Positions 8,986-19,082 of a stretch of 64,000 bases of DNA are shown in pieces. Each line of letters starts with the position of its first letter. Positions within the stretch are counted from its first letter, which is position 1. The notes under the pieces were generated by a model that saw only the letters and a program-made list of their open reading frames with translations, made no database searches and was not told the DNA's origin. The position numbers were made by a program, and so were the translations under genes. Source of the DNA: Muscardinus avellanarius (Eukaryota > Chordata > Mammalia > Rodentia > Gliridae); NCBI GenBank assembly GCA_963383645.1, contig OY726571.1, positions 22,599,785 through 22,663,784 of the forward strand, in the 5' to 3' direction.

Positions 8986-9165
8986 AATATATAAATATAT
9001 GATAGTTTTACCTAAAAAAACAGAAAAAAAATATTCTCTGGTAAGAAAGAAAGCAAAAAGAAATATTGAAATGTTATCTTTAAATCATCAAAAGCTTGGT
9101 ATCAGACAAATGAAACTGTTATGTGAGATTATCATTTTTAATTTTGGATAAATTGCTATAAAACT

Positions 9166-9345
9166 AGATGTCAACCACTAAGCCAAGCATGGGAAGGAGG
9201 GATGGGGAGAAAATGGGGTGGGGATCGGGTGGGGGCTGACTGGGCGATGTGTGCATGTATGTCTACAAAAGTTTGTATCCCACTATGATGTATGAATACA
9301 GTGCACCAATAAAATTAAATTAAAAAAATAAATTAATAAAAAAAA
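9166..9345 (+). mobile_element. L1 3' tail of HAL1-like copy 1
   Basis: GTCAACCACTAAGCCAAGCA begins the shared tail, followed by a G-rich tract, GATGTGTGCATGTATGTCTA and GTGCACCAATAAAA with an A-rich end. The matching tail in copy 2 is at 30284-30447. Confidence 0.85.
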
Positions 9346-9360
9346 ACAAAACAAAAAAAA

Positions 9361-9570
9361 GAAATATTCTCTCTAAAACACACAATGTACTTAAACATAT
9401 CGAAGTCAACCACTAAGCCAAGCAAGGGAAGGAGGGACAGGGAGGGAATGGGGTGGGAATTGGGTAGGGGTTAAATCAGTGATGTGTACATGTATGTATA
9501 CGCAAGTTTTTTACCCCAATATGATGTATGAATATAATGCGCCAATAAAAATAAAAAAAAATAAAGAATA
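9361..9570 (+). mobile_element. Separate L1 3' end
   Basis: A second tail with GTCAACCACTAAGCCAAGCA, a G-rich tract and GCGCCAATAAAAAT lies just after the first. It may be a truncated L1 or the remnant of an older insertion into which copy 1 landed. Confidence 0.75.
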
Positions 9571-9573
9571 AGA

Positions 9574-9653
9574 AGTACAGCTGGGGGTGTAGCTTGGAGG
9601 TAGAATGCCCCTGGGTTTAATCCCCAGTACTGAAAAAAAAAGAAAAAAAGAAG
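9574..9653 (+). mobile_element. ID-like SINE monomer
   Basis: Only the tRNA-derived half is present: GCTGGGGGTGTAGCTTGGAG...CCCCAGTACT with an A tail. Confidence 0.85.
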
Positions 9654-10100
9654 TGAGCAGGGGCTGAAGATGAATTTGTTCTCGTTCTTTGACACACTTA
9701 ACAAGGAAGGAGAATAATCTTAATCTCAGCCTTCTTAGTCTGCATAAATAACTTTCTGATAATAAAAGTATGCAGATTAGTGATGATCAAGATTAAAAAT
9801 AACTCTACACCCTGCAAAGAGATGGAAATAAAGTGCATGACTCTTTCTCTAGGTTTTGTCGGTCACTTTAAGGGTGAGCCACCTGTTTCTTAAATAAAGC
9901 CAAGGATAGGGTGAGGCCCGGATTTGTCACATGTATACCTTGACCTCATTTTCTCTCAACATCTCAACAAGTCTGGGACTGTAAATAATTGAGCAAGAAA
10001 AACAAGTCAGGTCCTGAGAGGAGGGTAGGATGCAGCAAGTAGAAGGGGGAGCAGAGGTGAGAGGTGAGGTCCTCCTGGGAAGGAAGCTATTGACCTCTCA
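9654..10100. other. Unassigned non-repeat stretch
   Basis: There is no recognisable gene, RNA or repeat in this stretch of about 450 bp. Confidence 0.4.
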
Positions 10101-10300
10101 TTTTTTTGGTGCTAGATTTTTAATCCAGGGACATTCTACCTCTGAGCTACCCCTCTAGCCCTATTTTAATTTTTATTTTGAAACAAGGCCTCACTAGGTC
10201 ACAGAGAGCCTAAGTTGCTGAGGCTAGCTGTGATCCTATAATCTTTATGTCTCAGCCACCCAAGTACTGGGATTATAAGGGTGCATCACCACACCTGGCT
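10101..10300 (-). mobile_element. B1-dID-type SINE
   Basis: The ID-like half (rc of CCAGGGACATTCTACCTCTG) is followed by the B1-like half ending at ACACCTGGCT. Confidence 0.88.
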
Positions 10301-10516
10301 TAACATTTTTAAAAGAATATAAACAAAGATGCTTCTTCTGTCTTGTATGAAGTACTGTAATACTGGTGATTTGATTCCCAGTGTCCAAGAAGGTTGCTGT
10401 CTTCACTTAAGTTCTTTTGTCCAAAATGAAAACACTGCCCCACAGAGGAACTGAGGAAATTCTAGAGAAACTGCAAATGTTTTATAAAATCGATCCTGTG
10501 GAGACAGCTGGTCTAC

Positions 10517-10581
10517 CTGAGTTGGTGAATCTTTTGTAGTTTTCTCTGTTCTGGAGAAGGAAATCCAGTTGTCCTGATTAC
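10517..10581 (-). other. Candidate internal exon, weak
   Basis: On the minus strand a pyrimidine- and T-rich run ending TTTATTTTTAG precedes GTAATCAGGACAACTGG. An open 65-nt segment ends ACTCAG followed by GTAGAC, a plausible donor. The surrounding 300 bp are free of recognisable repeats. The predicted peptide (NQDNWISFSRTEKTTKDSPT core) is not one I recognise, and the frame stays open past the donor. Chance is a real alternative. Confidence 0.2.
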
Positions 10582-10733
10582 CTAAAAATAAATTAAAAAA
10601 AGAACACATAAAATACCAGCTCCTTGGTTTCCACTTTTTAAAAGTTTTATGTATTTTAGAAATGCAATCTCTGGGAACTTCTCTTTTTTAAAAAAAAATA
10701 ATTTGATGTAAAATCTTTTAGATTCAGCCTGTA

Positions 10734-10933
10734 AGCCAGAGTGATGGTGCATGCCTGTAATCTCAGTACTTAGGAGGCTGAGACAGGAGGATCACAGGTT
10801 CAAGGACAGCCTCAGCAATTTAGCAAGGCTCTCAGCAACTTAGTGAGATTCTGTTTCAAAATTTATAAAAATGAAAATGGGCTAGCAGTGTAGTTCTGAA
10901 GTAGAAGCCTCTGGATTCAATCCCTAGTACTAT
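10734..10933 (+). mobile_element. B1-dID-type SINE
   Basis: A dimeric copy with the head AGCCAGAGTGATGGTGCATG and the tail ATTCAATCCCTAGTACT. It is the first of a plus-strand SINE cluster. Confidence 0.88.
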
Positions 10934-10949
10934 TAAAAACAACAACAAC

Positions 10950-11004
10950 AACCTGTAATCCCAGTACTTGGTAGGCTGAGACAGGAGAATTGCAGGTTCA
11001 ATTC
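10950..11004 (+). mobile_element. B1-like SINE fragment
   Basis: A short 5'-type piece, CCTGTAATCCCAGTACTTGG...GCAGGTTCAA, lies between two longer SINEs. Confidence 0.7.
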
Positions 11005-11327
11005 AAGAAAAGTGGTGCACCCTTGTAATCTCAGCATTCGGGAGGCTGACTGGAGGATTGCATTCGCGGACAGCCTCAGCTACTTAGTGAGGCTCTCTGC
11101 AACTTAGTGAGATCCTGTTTCAAATTAAAGAATAAAAAATAGGACAGGAGCTGGGCGTGCTGGCACATGCTTGTAATCCCCGTGCTTGGGAGGCAGAGAC
11201 AGGAGGATTGCGCAGGTTCGAAGCCAGCTGCGTGCACTGGTTTAGGAGACCCTGTTTCCAAATTAAAATGTAAAAGTAGGTCTGGGAGTGTAGCCTTGAG
11301 GTAGAAGGGCTTCCAGGAACCCCAGTA

Positions 11328-11364
<37 letters not shown>

Positions 11365-11430
11365 AAAAATAGGACAGGGGATGTAGCTTTGAGGTCAAAT
11401 GCCCCTAAGTTCCATCCCCAGACCCGCAAA
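11005..11430 (+). mobile_element. B1-dID SINE split by a younger SINE
   Basis: The B1-like half runs 11005-11148 and the ID-like half resumes at 11379-11430 (GGGATGTAGCTTTGAGG). A complete SINE occupies the gap. AAAAAATAGGACAGG at both junctions (11134-11148, 11364-11378) is the 15-bp target-site duplication of the inner element. Confidence 0.85.
11149..11363 (+). mobile_element. Young-subfamily SINE nested in an older SINE
   Basis: AGCTGGGCGTGCTGGCAC starts the copy; TGGTTTAGGAGACCCTG and GGGCTTCCAGGAACCCCAG mark the young subfamily. Its tail has become (CA)n at 11332-11360. Confidence 0.9.
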
Positions 11431-11522
11431 AAAACCCCAAACAAACAAAAAACAGCTTCAGCAAGTAGTGAGACTTTCATCAACCTAGTGAGATGCTATT
11501 TCCAAATGAAAAATAAAATCGG

Positions 11523-11735
11523 ATGCCGGGCGAGGTGGCATCCGCTTGTCACCCCAGCATTTGGGAGGCTGAGACAGGAGGATAGCAGTTCATGGACAGC
11601 CTGAGGACATTTGCAACTCAGTGAGACCCTGTTTCAAAATAAAGAATAAAAAACAGGCCTGGTGGTGTCGCTCAGAAGTAGAATGCCCCTGGGTTCCACC
11701 CCCAGTACTACCAAAAAAAAAAAAAAAAAAATGAA
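11523..11735 (+). mobile_element. B1-dID-type SINE with A tail
   Basis: The head GATGCCGGGCGAGGTGGC leads to the tail GGGTTCCACCCCCAGTACTA and a poly(A) run. Confidence 0.9.
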
Positions 11736-11747
11736 AGAAAGAAAATT

Positions 11748-11830
11748 GGGCTGAAGGTGTAGTTCAAAGGTAGAAAGCCTCTGGGTTCAATCCCCAGTAC
11801 CAGAAAAAAAAAAAAAAGAAAAAAGAAAAA
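11748..11830 (+). mobile_element. ID-like SINE monomer
   Basis: GGGCTGAAGGTGTAGTTC...CAATCCCCAGTACC is followed by an A-rich tail. It is the tRNA-derived half only. A B1-like remnant (TTAGGAGGTTGAGACAGGAG) continues to about 11915. Confidence 0.8.
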
Positions 11831-11924
11831 ATCAGTATGTACCTGATAGGCACTTACCAGTTACATATTTCCTACTTAGGAGGTTGAGACAGGAGGATTG
11901 TAGGTTCAAGGTTAGCTGAGCCCT

Positions 11925-12105
11925 GGACTTGAATCTTATTTCTACAGTTTACTACTTTTATGTCTTTAGTCAGTTTTTCAAATCTCTCAGCAGCTCACTT
12001 TCCCCTTGTGTTAAATGGACATAGAATCTACCTGGAGCAACTGTGCTAGAGATAAAATGAGATAAACAGAAGTGCCCAGGCATTTCAAAAATAGTAGACA
12101 TCACT
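11925..12105 (+). mobile_element. MIR fragment
   Basis: The order of diverged MIR landmarks is visible: GGACTTGAATC, TCAGTTTTTCAAATCTCTCAG, and a TGTTAAATGGACATA equivalent of the core, then GCCCAGGCATTTC. It is ancient and heavily mutated. Confidence 0.55.
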
Positions 12106-12142
12106 ACTCAGGTGTTAGATCTCTGATAGGCAGGACATTTTT

Positions 12143-13189
12143 TTAAAATTTTTTTAATTGGTGCATTGTAATCATATATCACATTGGAATACAAGACTTG
12201 AGAGGATATACAAACACACATCATCCAATTAGCCCTCATCCAGCCCCCATCCCATTCCCTCCTCCTCCCCTCGATCCCATGCTTGTTTGGTGATTAACTT
12301 TGATACATTTGTTTATGTACCTCCTGCATTTTAAAGAGGCTCCATCCTCCCCTATTCCATACCCTCTGATTGGTCACCTTAGTTGCTTCACTATAGGGCC
12401 CTTTCTATAGCTCGACCTCTTCCTGTTGCCCCTTTCCTCCTAGTTTTTGCTGATTAGAGGAAGCATCTGATTTTTATTTTCTGTGATATTTCTCTGTGCA
12501 TGCCCCGTTGCAAGTACCAATCCCACTCTTGATGGCCCCAATAGTGGCCTGGCTACTCAGTGGACTGACCAGACCTCGCTGGCTCAAGCAACGGCCTTGC
12601 CTCATGGGAGGCCCCAATTCTGGTCTCGCTGGCCCTGACACCAGCCTAACCCTTCAACTGGCTCCGATCCCGGCCTTGGAGTCTCCAGTAGCGGCCTTGC
12701 CTCACGGCAGGCTCTGATGCCGGCCATTGGCCCCGGCACTGGCCTAACCCCTCGGCAGGCTCTGATCCTACCCTCGGAGGCCCCAGCACCGGCCTTGCCT
12801 CACGGTGAGCTCCAATCCCGGCCTTGCTGGCCCCAGCATGGCCTAACCCCTCGGCAGGCTCTGATCCTACCCTCGGAGGCCCCAGTAGTGGCCTTGCCTC
12901 ACAGAAGGCTCCGATGCCGGCCGTAGGCCCCGGCATCGGCCTAACCCCTTGGCAGGCTCCGATCCGGCCTCGGAGGCCTCAGTAGTGGCCTTGCCTCATG
13001 GAAGGCTCCGATGCCGGTTGCTGGTCCCAGCACCAGCCAAACCCCTTGGCAGGCCCTGATCCCAGCCTTGGAGGCCCCAGCACCGGCCTTGCCTCACGGC
13101 AGGCTCCGATGCTGGCCGCTGGCCCTGGCATCGGCCTAACCCCTCGGCAGGCTCCGATCCCATCCTCGGAGGCCCCAGTCGCAGCCTTC
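12143..13189 (-). mobile_element. Composite VNTR retroelement, truncated minus copy
   Basis: On the minus strand this is six to seven VNTR units (about 12520-13189), the 230-bp module (about 12285-12520) and the L1 tail (about 12150-12285) with a poly(A). AGGCAGGACATTTTT flanks it perfectly at 12128-12142 and 13190-13204. The duplication and the 5' truncation inside the VNTR are hallmarks of target-primed reverse transcription. It proves that VNTR, module and tail travel together. Arginine- or proline-rich open frames across it are artefacts of the repeat. Confidence 0.9.
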
Positions 13190-13204
13190 AGGCAGGACAT
13201 TTTT

Positions 13205-13980
13205 AAGAACTGAAGCTCTCTACCTGGAGATGGTCAAAGGAAAGAATGGCATATGTATCCTCAGAATCAATTATATGTTACGTAGAAGGCGTGGTACCTC
13301 ACTCCGCAGGCTGATTTGCCTTGCTGATCACCTGCCACTCTGGCTATTACTGAAAGTACTTTATCTTTCTCAGCAATCTCTGATGGCCTGTTTGATAAGG
13401 ATGGCAGCCAGGAAGCGTTCTCAACAGTTAATGAATAAACGCATTCAGCGAATTTAGCCACAGTGAGAATGACAGCCACTCCCCTTCAAATTGATTACCT
13501 ATAAAGAAGAAATCCTTTTGGAAACTTTTTTCCATAGGTGATAATTGCCCACTTTTAGTCTTTCTCTCACTTCTCTGGTGCTCTGCCACCTTAACAGGAC
13601 CCAAATCAGCCTCCTTTCCTTGATTGCTCACAAATTGCAGTAACATGCCGGTGTCCCTTTAGAGTTCGACAGTATGTCTCCCATAGGCACCAGGAGATTC
13701 AGTTTTCTCAGATTTCACGTTATCACTTCTATAGCATTCAGGAGAAAAATGAAACCGTGGCAGAGTGTTCTCATCGACCCAGCAGCCTTTCATGTTTCCC
13801 TTCTGCCTCTTAGCAGTATGACCTTTGACCCCAGCTATGAGACCCTCTCCCTCTAGGTTCAGATTGTTGTTATCATAACCAAACTAACACATCTCTGATG
13901 CTTTAGCTATTCAAGGGCACCTGTTTGTTTTATTTTAATTGAAGGAAGTACTAGCTACAAATACCCTCCTTTAATCCGTT
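13205..13980. other. Unassigned non-repeat stretch
   Basis: No recognisable repeat or gene is present. Short open frames exist on both strands without known motifs. The first bases are the target-site duplication of the preceding element. Confidence 0.4.
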
Positions 13981-13984
13981 TTCT

Positions 13985-14198
13985 TTTTTGCTACTAAGAA
14001 TTGAATCCAGGGGCTTTCTACCTCTGAGCCACAAACCCCAGTCCTTTTTATTTATTTATTTTTGTTTTGTTTTAAAACAGAATCTCTCTAGGTTACTGTG
14101 AGTCTCACTAAGTTGCTGAGGCTGGCTTCAAACTTGCCATCTTTCCGTCTCAGCCTCCCAAGGAGTGTGATAACAAGTGTACGCCACCACATCCAGCC
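13985..14198 (-). mobile_element. B1-dID-type SINE
   Basis: The ID-like half carries GAATCCAGGGGCTTTCTACC and the B1-like half carries CTCAGCCTCCCAAGGAGTG. It ends at CATCCAGCC. Confidence 0.85.
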
Positions 14199-14848
14199 CC
14201 CTTGAATCTTACTCATCGCCAAGCACACAGATAAAGCCTGTAAGTTTGCCTTGATAAGCTGTGGCTTGCTTCCTACCCTTTAAAACTGTGATTATAAGCT
14301 CTTACGAAATACACCCTATATAGCACAGTAAATTACTGTAGAACAAATTTCCCCCATTATTAGAACACTAAGCAGGTGCACCCCAAAGGAATTGGTTTTA
14401 AGTCGTACTAAGTCTTCGAGTCTGTGTTGAACGAGTAATTTAATGAAGTTGGATTTGTCGTGCCATTTTAGCAATCAAACAAATGCTTTGTGTGGGCGAG
14501 AGTGACAACAGTTATCACCACCTGTGGCAGCACAGATAAAGTAAGGCGAGCTGAGGGAACCGCGTGCAGTCGTCTTTTGTGACCAGATAGCGGATCATCT
14601 CTCCTGTATCATCCTTAGCAGAGCCTGGGGGAGAAAGGCATAAAGCCTCCTGCCAGCTGAATCACTGGTTTACTAATCTCTGATATTTTGAAATTTTATC
14701 AAAATGCTTAATACATAATACTAAAAACTATCTTTTATATTATATAATGTTTATTAATTGAAAACATTACTCTACATGATTTATTCAAAATATTTAATAT
14801 TATTTAAAATATATTTAGACTATTATTTAAATAAACATTTAAAAATCA
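14199..14848. other. Unassigned, increasingly AT-rich stretch
   Basis: There is no gene or repeat I can name. The last 150 bp are almost pure A/T, next to the 3' end of a minus-strand L1. Confidence 0.4.
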
Positions 14849-15474
14849 TCTTTTTTTATTAGTTCATTGTAATCATACATCTTGTTAAAGCTCAGGGTGC
14901 TAGAGGCATATATGCATAAAATATTCCTCAAGCCCTTTCCCAGTTTTCATCCTATTCTCCCCTTCCCTTCCTTTCCTTGCTCAGCACAGTGACTGACTCT
15001 ATGTTTGTGCATGTACCTGATGCCCACTGAGATGTCCAACTATCTGCTCCCATCTCCCTCATTAGCTTCCCTTCTTCACTCCACTAAGGCTTCTCCTCCT
15101 TTGTCTGCAGTCCCTCTACCTCCCAATTTCTCCCTAGCTTCTGTATATGAGGGAGGACATCCAACTTTTCACTTTTTGTAACCGACTAATCTCACTTATC
15201 ATGATGTTCTTCAGTTCCATCCATTTCCCTACAAATGACATAATTTTGTTCTTCCTTATGGTTGAGTAGAATTCCATTGTGTATATATCCCATAGTTTGG
15301 TAATCCATTCGTCGGTTGATGGATATCTTGGCTGCTTTCATAGTTCGACAATTGTGAATTGTGCAGCTATAAACATAGATATGCATGCATTACTCTGGTT
15401 GTTTGGTTTCCGTTCTTTTGGGTAGATATGCAGGAGTGATATAGTTGGGTCATATGATAGGTTCGTTCACATTC

Positions 15475-15715
15475 TTCTTTTTCTTCTTATTTTTTGCGGA
15501 ACTGAGGATTGAATCCAGGGGCAACATCCCCTGAACTACACCCCTAACTCTATGTTTTATTTATTTATTGTTTTTTGAAACAAAGTCTCACTAAGTTGCA
15601 GAAGGCCTCACTAAGTAGCCGAGGCTGGCCCCGAACCTGTAATCCTCCTGTCTCAGCCTCCCAAGTACTGGTATTACAAGGACATGGTGTGCCACCATGC
15701 CTGGCTATTGTTTGT
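15475..15715 (-). mobile_element. B1-dID-type SINE within the L1
   Basis: GGATTGAATCCAGGGGCAAC opens the ID-like half and GTGCCACCATGCCTGGCT closes the B1-like half. It is inserted in the L1 at 14849-17385. Confidence 0.88.
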
Positions 15716-15719
15716 TTTT

Positions 15720-15925
15720 GTTTTTTGTTTTGTTTTGTTTTGCTGGCACTGGGGTTCCTGGAAACCCTTCTACCTCTGGGCTACACTCCCAGACCTATTT
15801 TTTATATTATTTTTATTTGGAAACAGGGTCTCCTAAGGTAGCGAGGCTGGCTTTGAACCAGCACGATCCTCCTGTCCCCATCTCCCAAACGCAGGGATTA
15901 CAAGCGTGTGCCACCTGCCCGGCAT
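15720..15925 (-). mobile_element. Young-subfamily SINE
   Basis: The diagnostic CACTGGGGTTCCTGGAAACC is present. ATTGTTTGT occurs on both sides (near 15706 and 15925), a probable short target-site duplication at the end of the previous SINE. Confidence 0.85.
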
Positions 15926-17126
15926 TGTTTGTGTTTTTAGTGACTACCATTCTAACTGGGGTTAGGTGAAATCTCAGGGTAGTTTTGATTTGCATCACTC
16001 TGATTGCTAACGATATTGAATATTTGTATACATTTATTGGCCATTTTTTATTTCTTCTTTTGTGAAGTACTTTTTAGTTCACTTGCCCATTATTTGATTG
16101 GGTTATTTGTGTTTATTGTGGTGGTGAGTTTCTTGAGTACTCTGTATATTCTAGCTATTAATTCTCTATCAGAGGAATAGTTGGCAAAAATCTCCCATTC
16201 TATTGGTTCTGTCTTAGGGTTCTTGATAGTTTCCTTTGCTATACAGAAACTTTCCAATTTAATGCAATTCCACATATTAATCCTTGTCTTAATTTCTTGT
16301 GTCTTTATGGTCTTGTTGAGGAAGTTTTTACTTGTGCCTATATATTGCAGTGTTGGTCCTATGCCCTCTTCAAGTAATGGCAAGGCTTCTGGTCCTATTT
16401 CCAGGTCTTTGATCCATTTTCAATGGACTCTTGTGTAGGGTGATAAAGTAGGGTTTGTTTTCATTTTTCTGCATATGGATAATCAGTTTTGCCAACACCA
16501 TTTGTTGAAGAGGCTATCTTTTTCTCCCCAGTGTATGCTTTTTAGCCCCTTTGTCAAAAATCAATTGGCTGAAAAGGTTTGGATTTGTTGCTGAGTCATC
16601 TATTCTGCTCCATTGGTCTATGTGTCTGCTTTTGTGCCAATATCATGCTGGTTTTATTAATATGGCTTTGTATTATAGTTTGAAGTCGGGTATTGTGACG
16701 ACGTGTGCATGGTTTTTATTTTTGAGAGTTATTATGTCTATTCTGGTTTTTTGTTGTTCCAAATGAATTTAATGATTGATTTTTTATATCTGTGAAAATT
16801 TTTCTTTGGTATTTTAGTGGGTATTGCATTGAATTTGTAGATCACTTTTGGAAGAATGGTCATTATGATATTTATTTATTCTGCTTACCAAGAGCATAGG
16901 CGGTCCGTCTACCTTCTAAGATCTTCTTCAGTTTTTTTTCAATGTTTTATAATTTTCCTTGTGGAGGCCTTTTATCTCCTTAGTTAGGTTTATTCCCAAG
17001 TATTTTACTGTTTGGAGGGGTTATTGTAAGTGGAAATGTTTTATGTATTTTTTTCAGTAGATTTATGGTTGGCATACAGAAATGCTTCTGATTTTTTAAG
17101 ATTGAATTTTTTTATCCATACACTTT

Positions 17127-17319
17127 TTTTTTTTTTGGTGGTACTGGGGTTCCTGGAAGCCCTTCTACCTCCAGGCTACACTCCCAGACCTATTTTTACA
17201 TTTTTATTTGGAAACAGGGTCTCCTAAGCCAGTGCGCGCGGCTGGCTTTGAACCTGCGTGATCCTCCTGTCTCTGCCTCCCAAGCGCGGGGATTACAAGC
17301 ATGCGCCACCACACCCGGC
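17127..17319 (-). mobile_element. Young-subfamily SINE with perfect target-site duplication
   Basis: GGTGGTACTGGGGTTCCTGG and AAGCCAGTGCGCGCGG mark the young subfamily. TTATCCATACACTTT flanks it at 17112-17126 and 17320-17334. Confidence 0.93.
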
Positions 17320-17522
17320 TTATCCATACACTTTATCTTTAAGTATTAAGATTAAAATAGTGAATGTTGGGTTTTTATGATCAAGAGGAAAAAAAAAGCA
17401 TCCCTCTTTTAAGACCAACTTCTGAAATAATAGAGAAATAGAACCAAAGATTAAGGTAGATGGGTTCAAGATATCTACTGGTAGCAGGAGTGCAATAGAT
17501 GTCTGTCAACAGTGGGCTTAAT

Positions 17523-17708
17523 AAGCCAGGTGTGATGGTGCACAACTGTAATCCTAGTACTTGAGAGGTTGAGACAGGAGGATCACAGATTTGAGGACAG
17601 CCTCAGCAACTTAGCTGAAGCTTTTAGCAACCTAGCTAGACGATGTATCTCAGAGGTAGAATACCTCTGGTTAAATCCCTAGCACCGCCAAAAAAAAAAA
17701 AAAAAAAA
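17523..17708 (+). mobile_element. B1-dID-type SINE
   Basis: AAGCCAGGTGTGATGGTGCA begins it and TTAAATCCCTAGCACCGCC plus poly(A) end it. Confidence 0.85.
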
Positions 17709-17728
17709 GTAGGCTTAATAATAGTGAA

Positions 17729-17812
17729 CCGTACTTGGAGTGTAGCTCAGTGGTAGAGCACTTGTCTAGCATGAGTGAGGCCCTAGATTCAATCTCCAGC
17801 AATTAAAAAAAA
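17729..17812 (+). mobile_element. ID element (tRNA-derived SINE)
   Basis: GAGTGTAGCTCAGTGGTAGA, AGCATGAGTGAGGCCC and ATTCAATCTCCAGC with an A tail match the classical rodent ID monomer better than the other ID-like halves here. It is not a tRNA gene. Confidence 0.85.
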
Positions 17813-17894
17813 TACATATATTTACATATATCATATATATGAAAGTAAACTCCATCGTGTTCAGCTCTAAGCACCCTGACCCAAGCCTTGCCAC

Positions 17895-18200
17895 ACATTA
17901 TGGTTTGGAAGTAAAATGTCGCTCGACCTCATGCTCTGGTGGCCATGCTCAGAGGGGGGTCCCTGGGGCGTGACCTTGGGGGCTTTATGTGCACCTCTTT
18001 GGGACCCCATATTCTTTCTGCTTCTCAGCATCATGCCCGAATGAAGACCTATAGCCCATCTCCTGCTTGGCAGCCGGTGTAAATGGACTTTAGATATGGA
18101 CTGAAATCTACAGACCCATAAAGCAATAAATCTTTCTTCCTCTAAGTTTTGTGTGTGTCAGGTGTTAGATCATAATAGTGAGAATCCTGAGTGAAACACC
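17895..18200 (+). mobile_element. Probable MaLR-type LTR
   Basis: TGGTTTGGAAGTAAAATGTC near the start, GGACTGAAATCTACAGACCC, AAAGCAATAAATCTTTCTTC and GTGTCAGGTGTTAGATCATA near the end follow the order of mammalian ERVL-MaLR LTRs. AATAAA is the polyadenylation signal. Borders are approximate. Confidence 0.6.
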
Positions 18201-18645
18201 CCACGAAACCCCCAGGACGGTTGAACAGGACGGGGGCCACGCTGCCTGAAGACAGACTAGAGGAGGAGGAGGGACATCTGACCAGTTCCGTAGGACCCAT
18301 GGTGTTTCCCTAAGCAGAGTTCCCTCTGCTCGCCACTGAGAAGGAAGTTTTAGAACGGAAGGCAAAATCTACCCCCGTCACCCATTAGTTAACTCCTAAA
18401 TTGAAGAATTAGACTAATGGCAATTAACTTGTCACCTTTTACACTTCTACCTTTCCCCAATTAAAAATATTCATAAAGTATTGAAATAGAATGTGTGTGA
18501 CGTAGGAAGACAGTACTACTATATTTGTATGATCCTCCAGAAACCTTTAAAGAATTTTGATGTTCTATATAATGCTCCTGAGGTAAGAATAGTGATTACT
18601 CTTGCCTGTAGTCAGGCCTGAAAGGTCACACATAAGATTAAAAAT
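18201..18645. other. Unassigned non-repeat stretch
   Basis: Nothing recognisable beyond a short minus-strand open frame without known motifs. Confidence 0.4.
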
Positions 18646-18647
18646 TT

Positions 18648-18852
18648 TGGGGGGGGTATTGGGGATTAAATTTATGGGCGTTACACCTCCGAGCTACACC
18701 CATAGCTCTGTTTAATTTAATTTAATTTTTGAAACAGGGTCTCACTAAGTTGCTGAAGACCTTGTCAAGCTGCTGAGGCTGGCTTTGAACCCGCGATCCT
18801 CCCATCTCAGTCTCCTGGATACTGGGATTACAGGCTACCACATCAGGCTACA
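18648..18852 (-). mobile_element. B1-dID-type SINE
   Basis: GGTATTGGGGATTAAATTTA begins the ID-like half. GAACCCGCGATCCTCCCATC is in the B1-like half. Confidence 0.85.
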
Positions 18853-18889
18853 TGCAAGATTTTTCCCTGGAGCAGGACTCCCCAGTTAC

Positions 18890-19072
18890 CGTGTGCTTGG
18901 TCCCATGTTATCCTCACACATGCTAGGAAGTGGGTTTCACCTGCATTTCCACAGGTGAGACTATAGAGATGGAACAGATAACCTGGCCAGTGTCCCATGC
19001 ATCTAATAAGTGGCAGGGCAGGATCTGAGTTCTCATCTGTTTCATGTCTAAGCCCATGCTATTTTCTCTGGG
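18890..19072 (+). mobile_element. MIR element, core and 3' half
   Basis: CATGTTATCCTCACACATGC, GGTGAGACTATAGAGATGGA, ACCTGGCCAGTGTCCCA and AAGTGGCAGGGCAGGATCTG follow the MIR consensus order closely. Confidence 0.8.
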
Positions 19073-19082
19073 ACATATAGTC

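Larger units (their letters stand above)
6557..9345 (+). mobile_element. HAL1-like composite element, copy 1 (intact ORF1)
   Basis: This 2.8-kb non-LTR element contains a 5' UTR with an L1-type promoter start (6557-7349), an intact ORF1 (7350-8267), an antisense fragment of L1 ORF2 (8335-8985), a short A-rich linker and a sense L1 3' tail with ACCAATAAAA. ORF2 (endonuclease and reverse transcriptase) is absent. A second copy at 27489-30447 has the same joints, so this is a mobile family and not a one-off rearrangement. ORF1-only L1 derivatives are known as HAL1; the inverted ORF2 piece is what sets this family apart. Copy 1 begins directly in the A-rich tail of the VNTR element, so its target-site duplication cannot be told from poly(A). 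Confidence 0.85.
14849..17385 (-). mobile_element. L1 fragment: ORF2 3' part and 3' UTR
   Basis: The plus strand shows reverse-complement L1 landmarks in order: the 3' UTR, then CATTGTGTATATATCCCATA, GAATTGTGCAGCTATAAACA, TCTAACTGGGGTTAGGTGAA, TGATTTGCATCACTCTGATT, CCATTTGTTGAAGAGGCTAT and CATTGAATTTGTAGATCAC. This is the C-terminal part of ORF2 plus the 3' UTR. It is interrupted by SINEs at 15475-15925 and 17127-17319. Stops and frameshifts make it non-coding. Confidence 0.9.

Noticed and set aside
17729..17812. tRNA gene
   Set aside because: It resembles a tRNA because ID elements derive from one, but it has an A tail, diverged stems and sits among SINEs.
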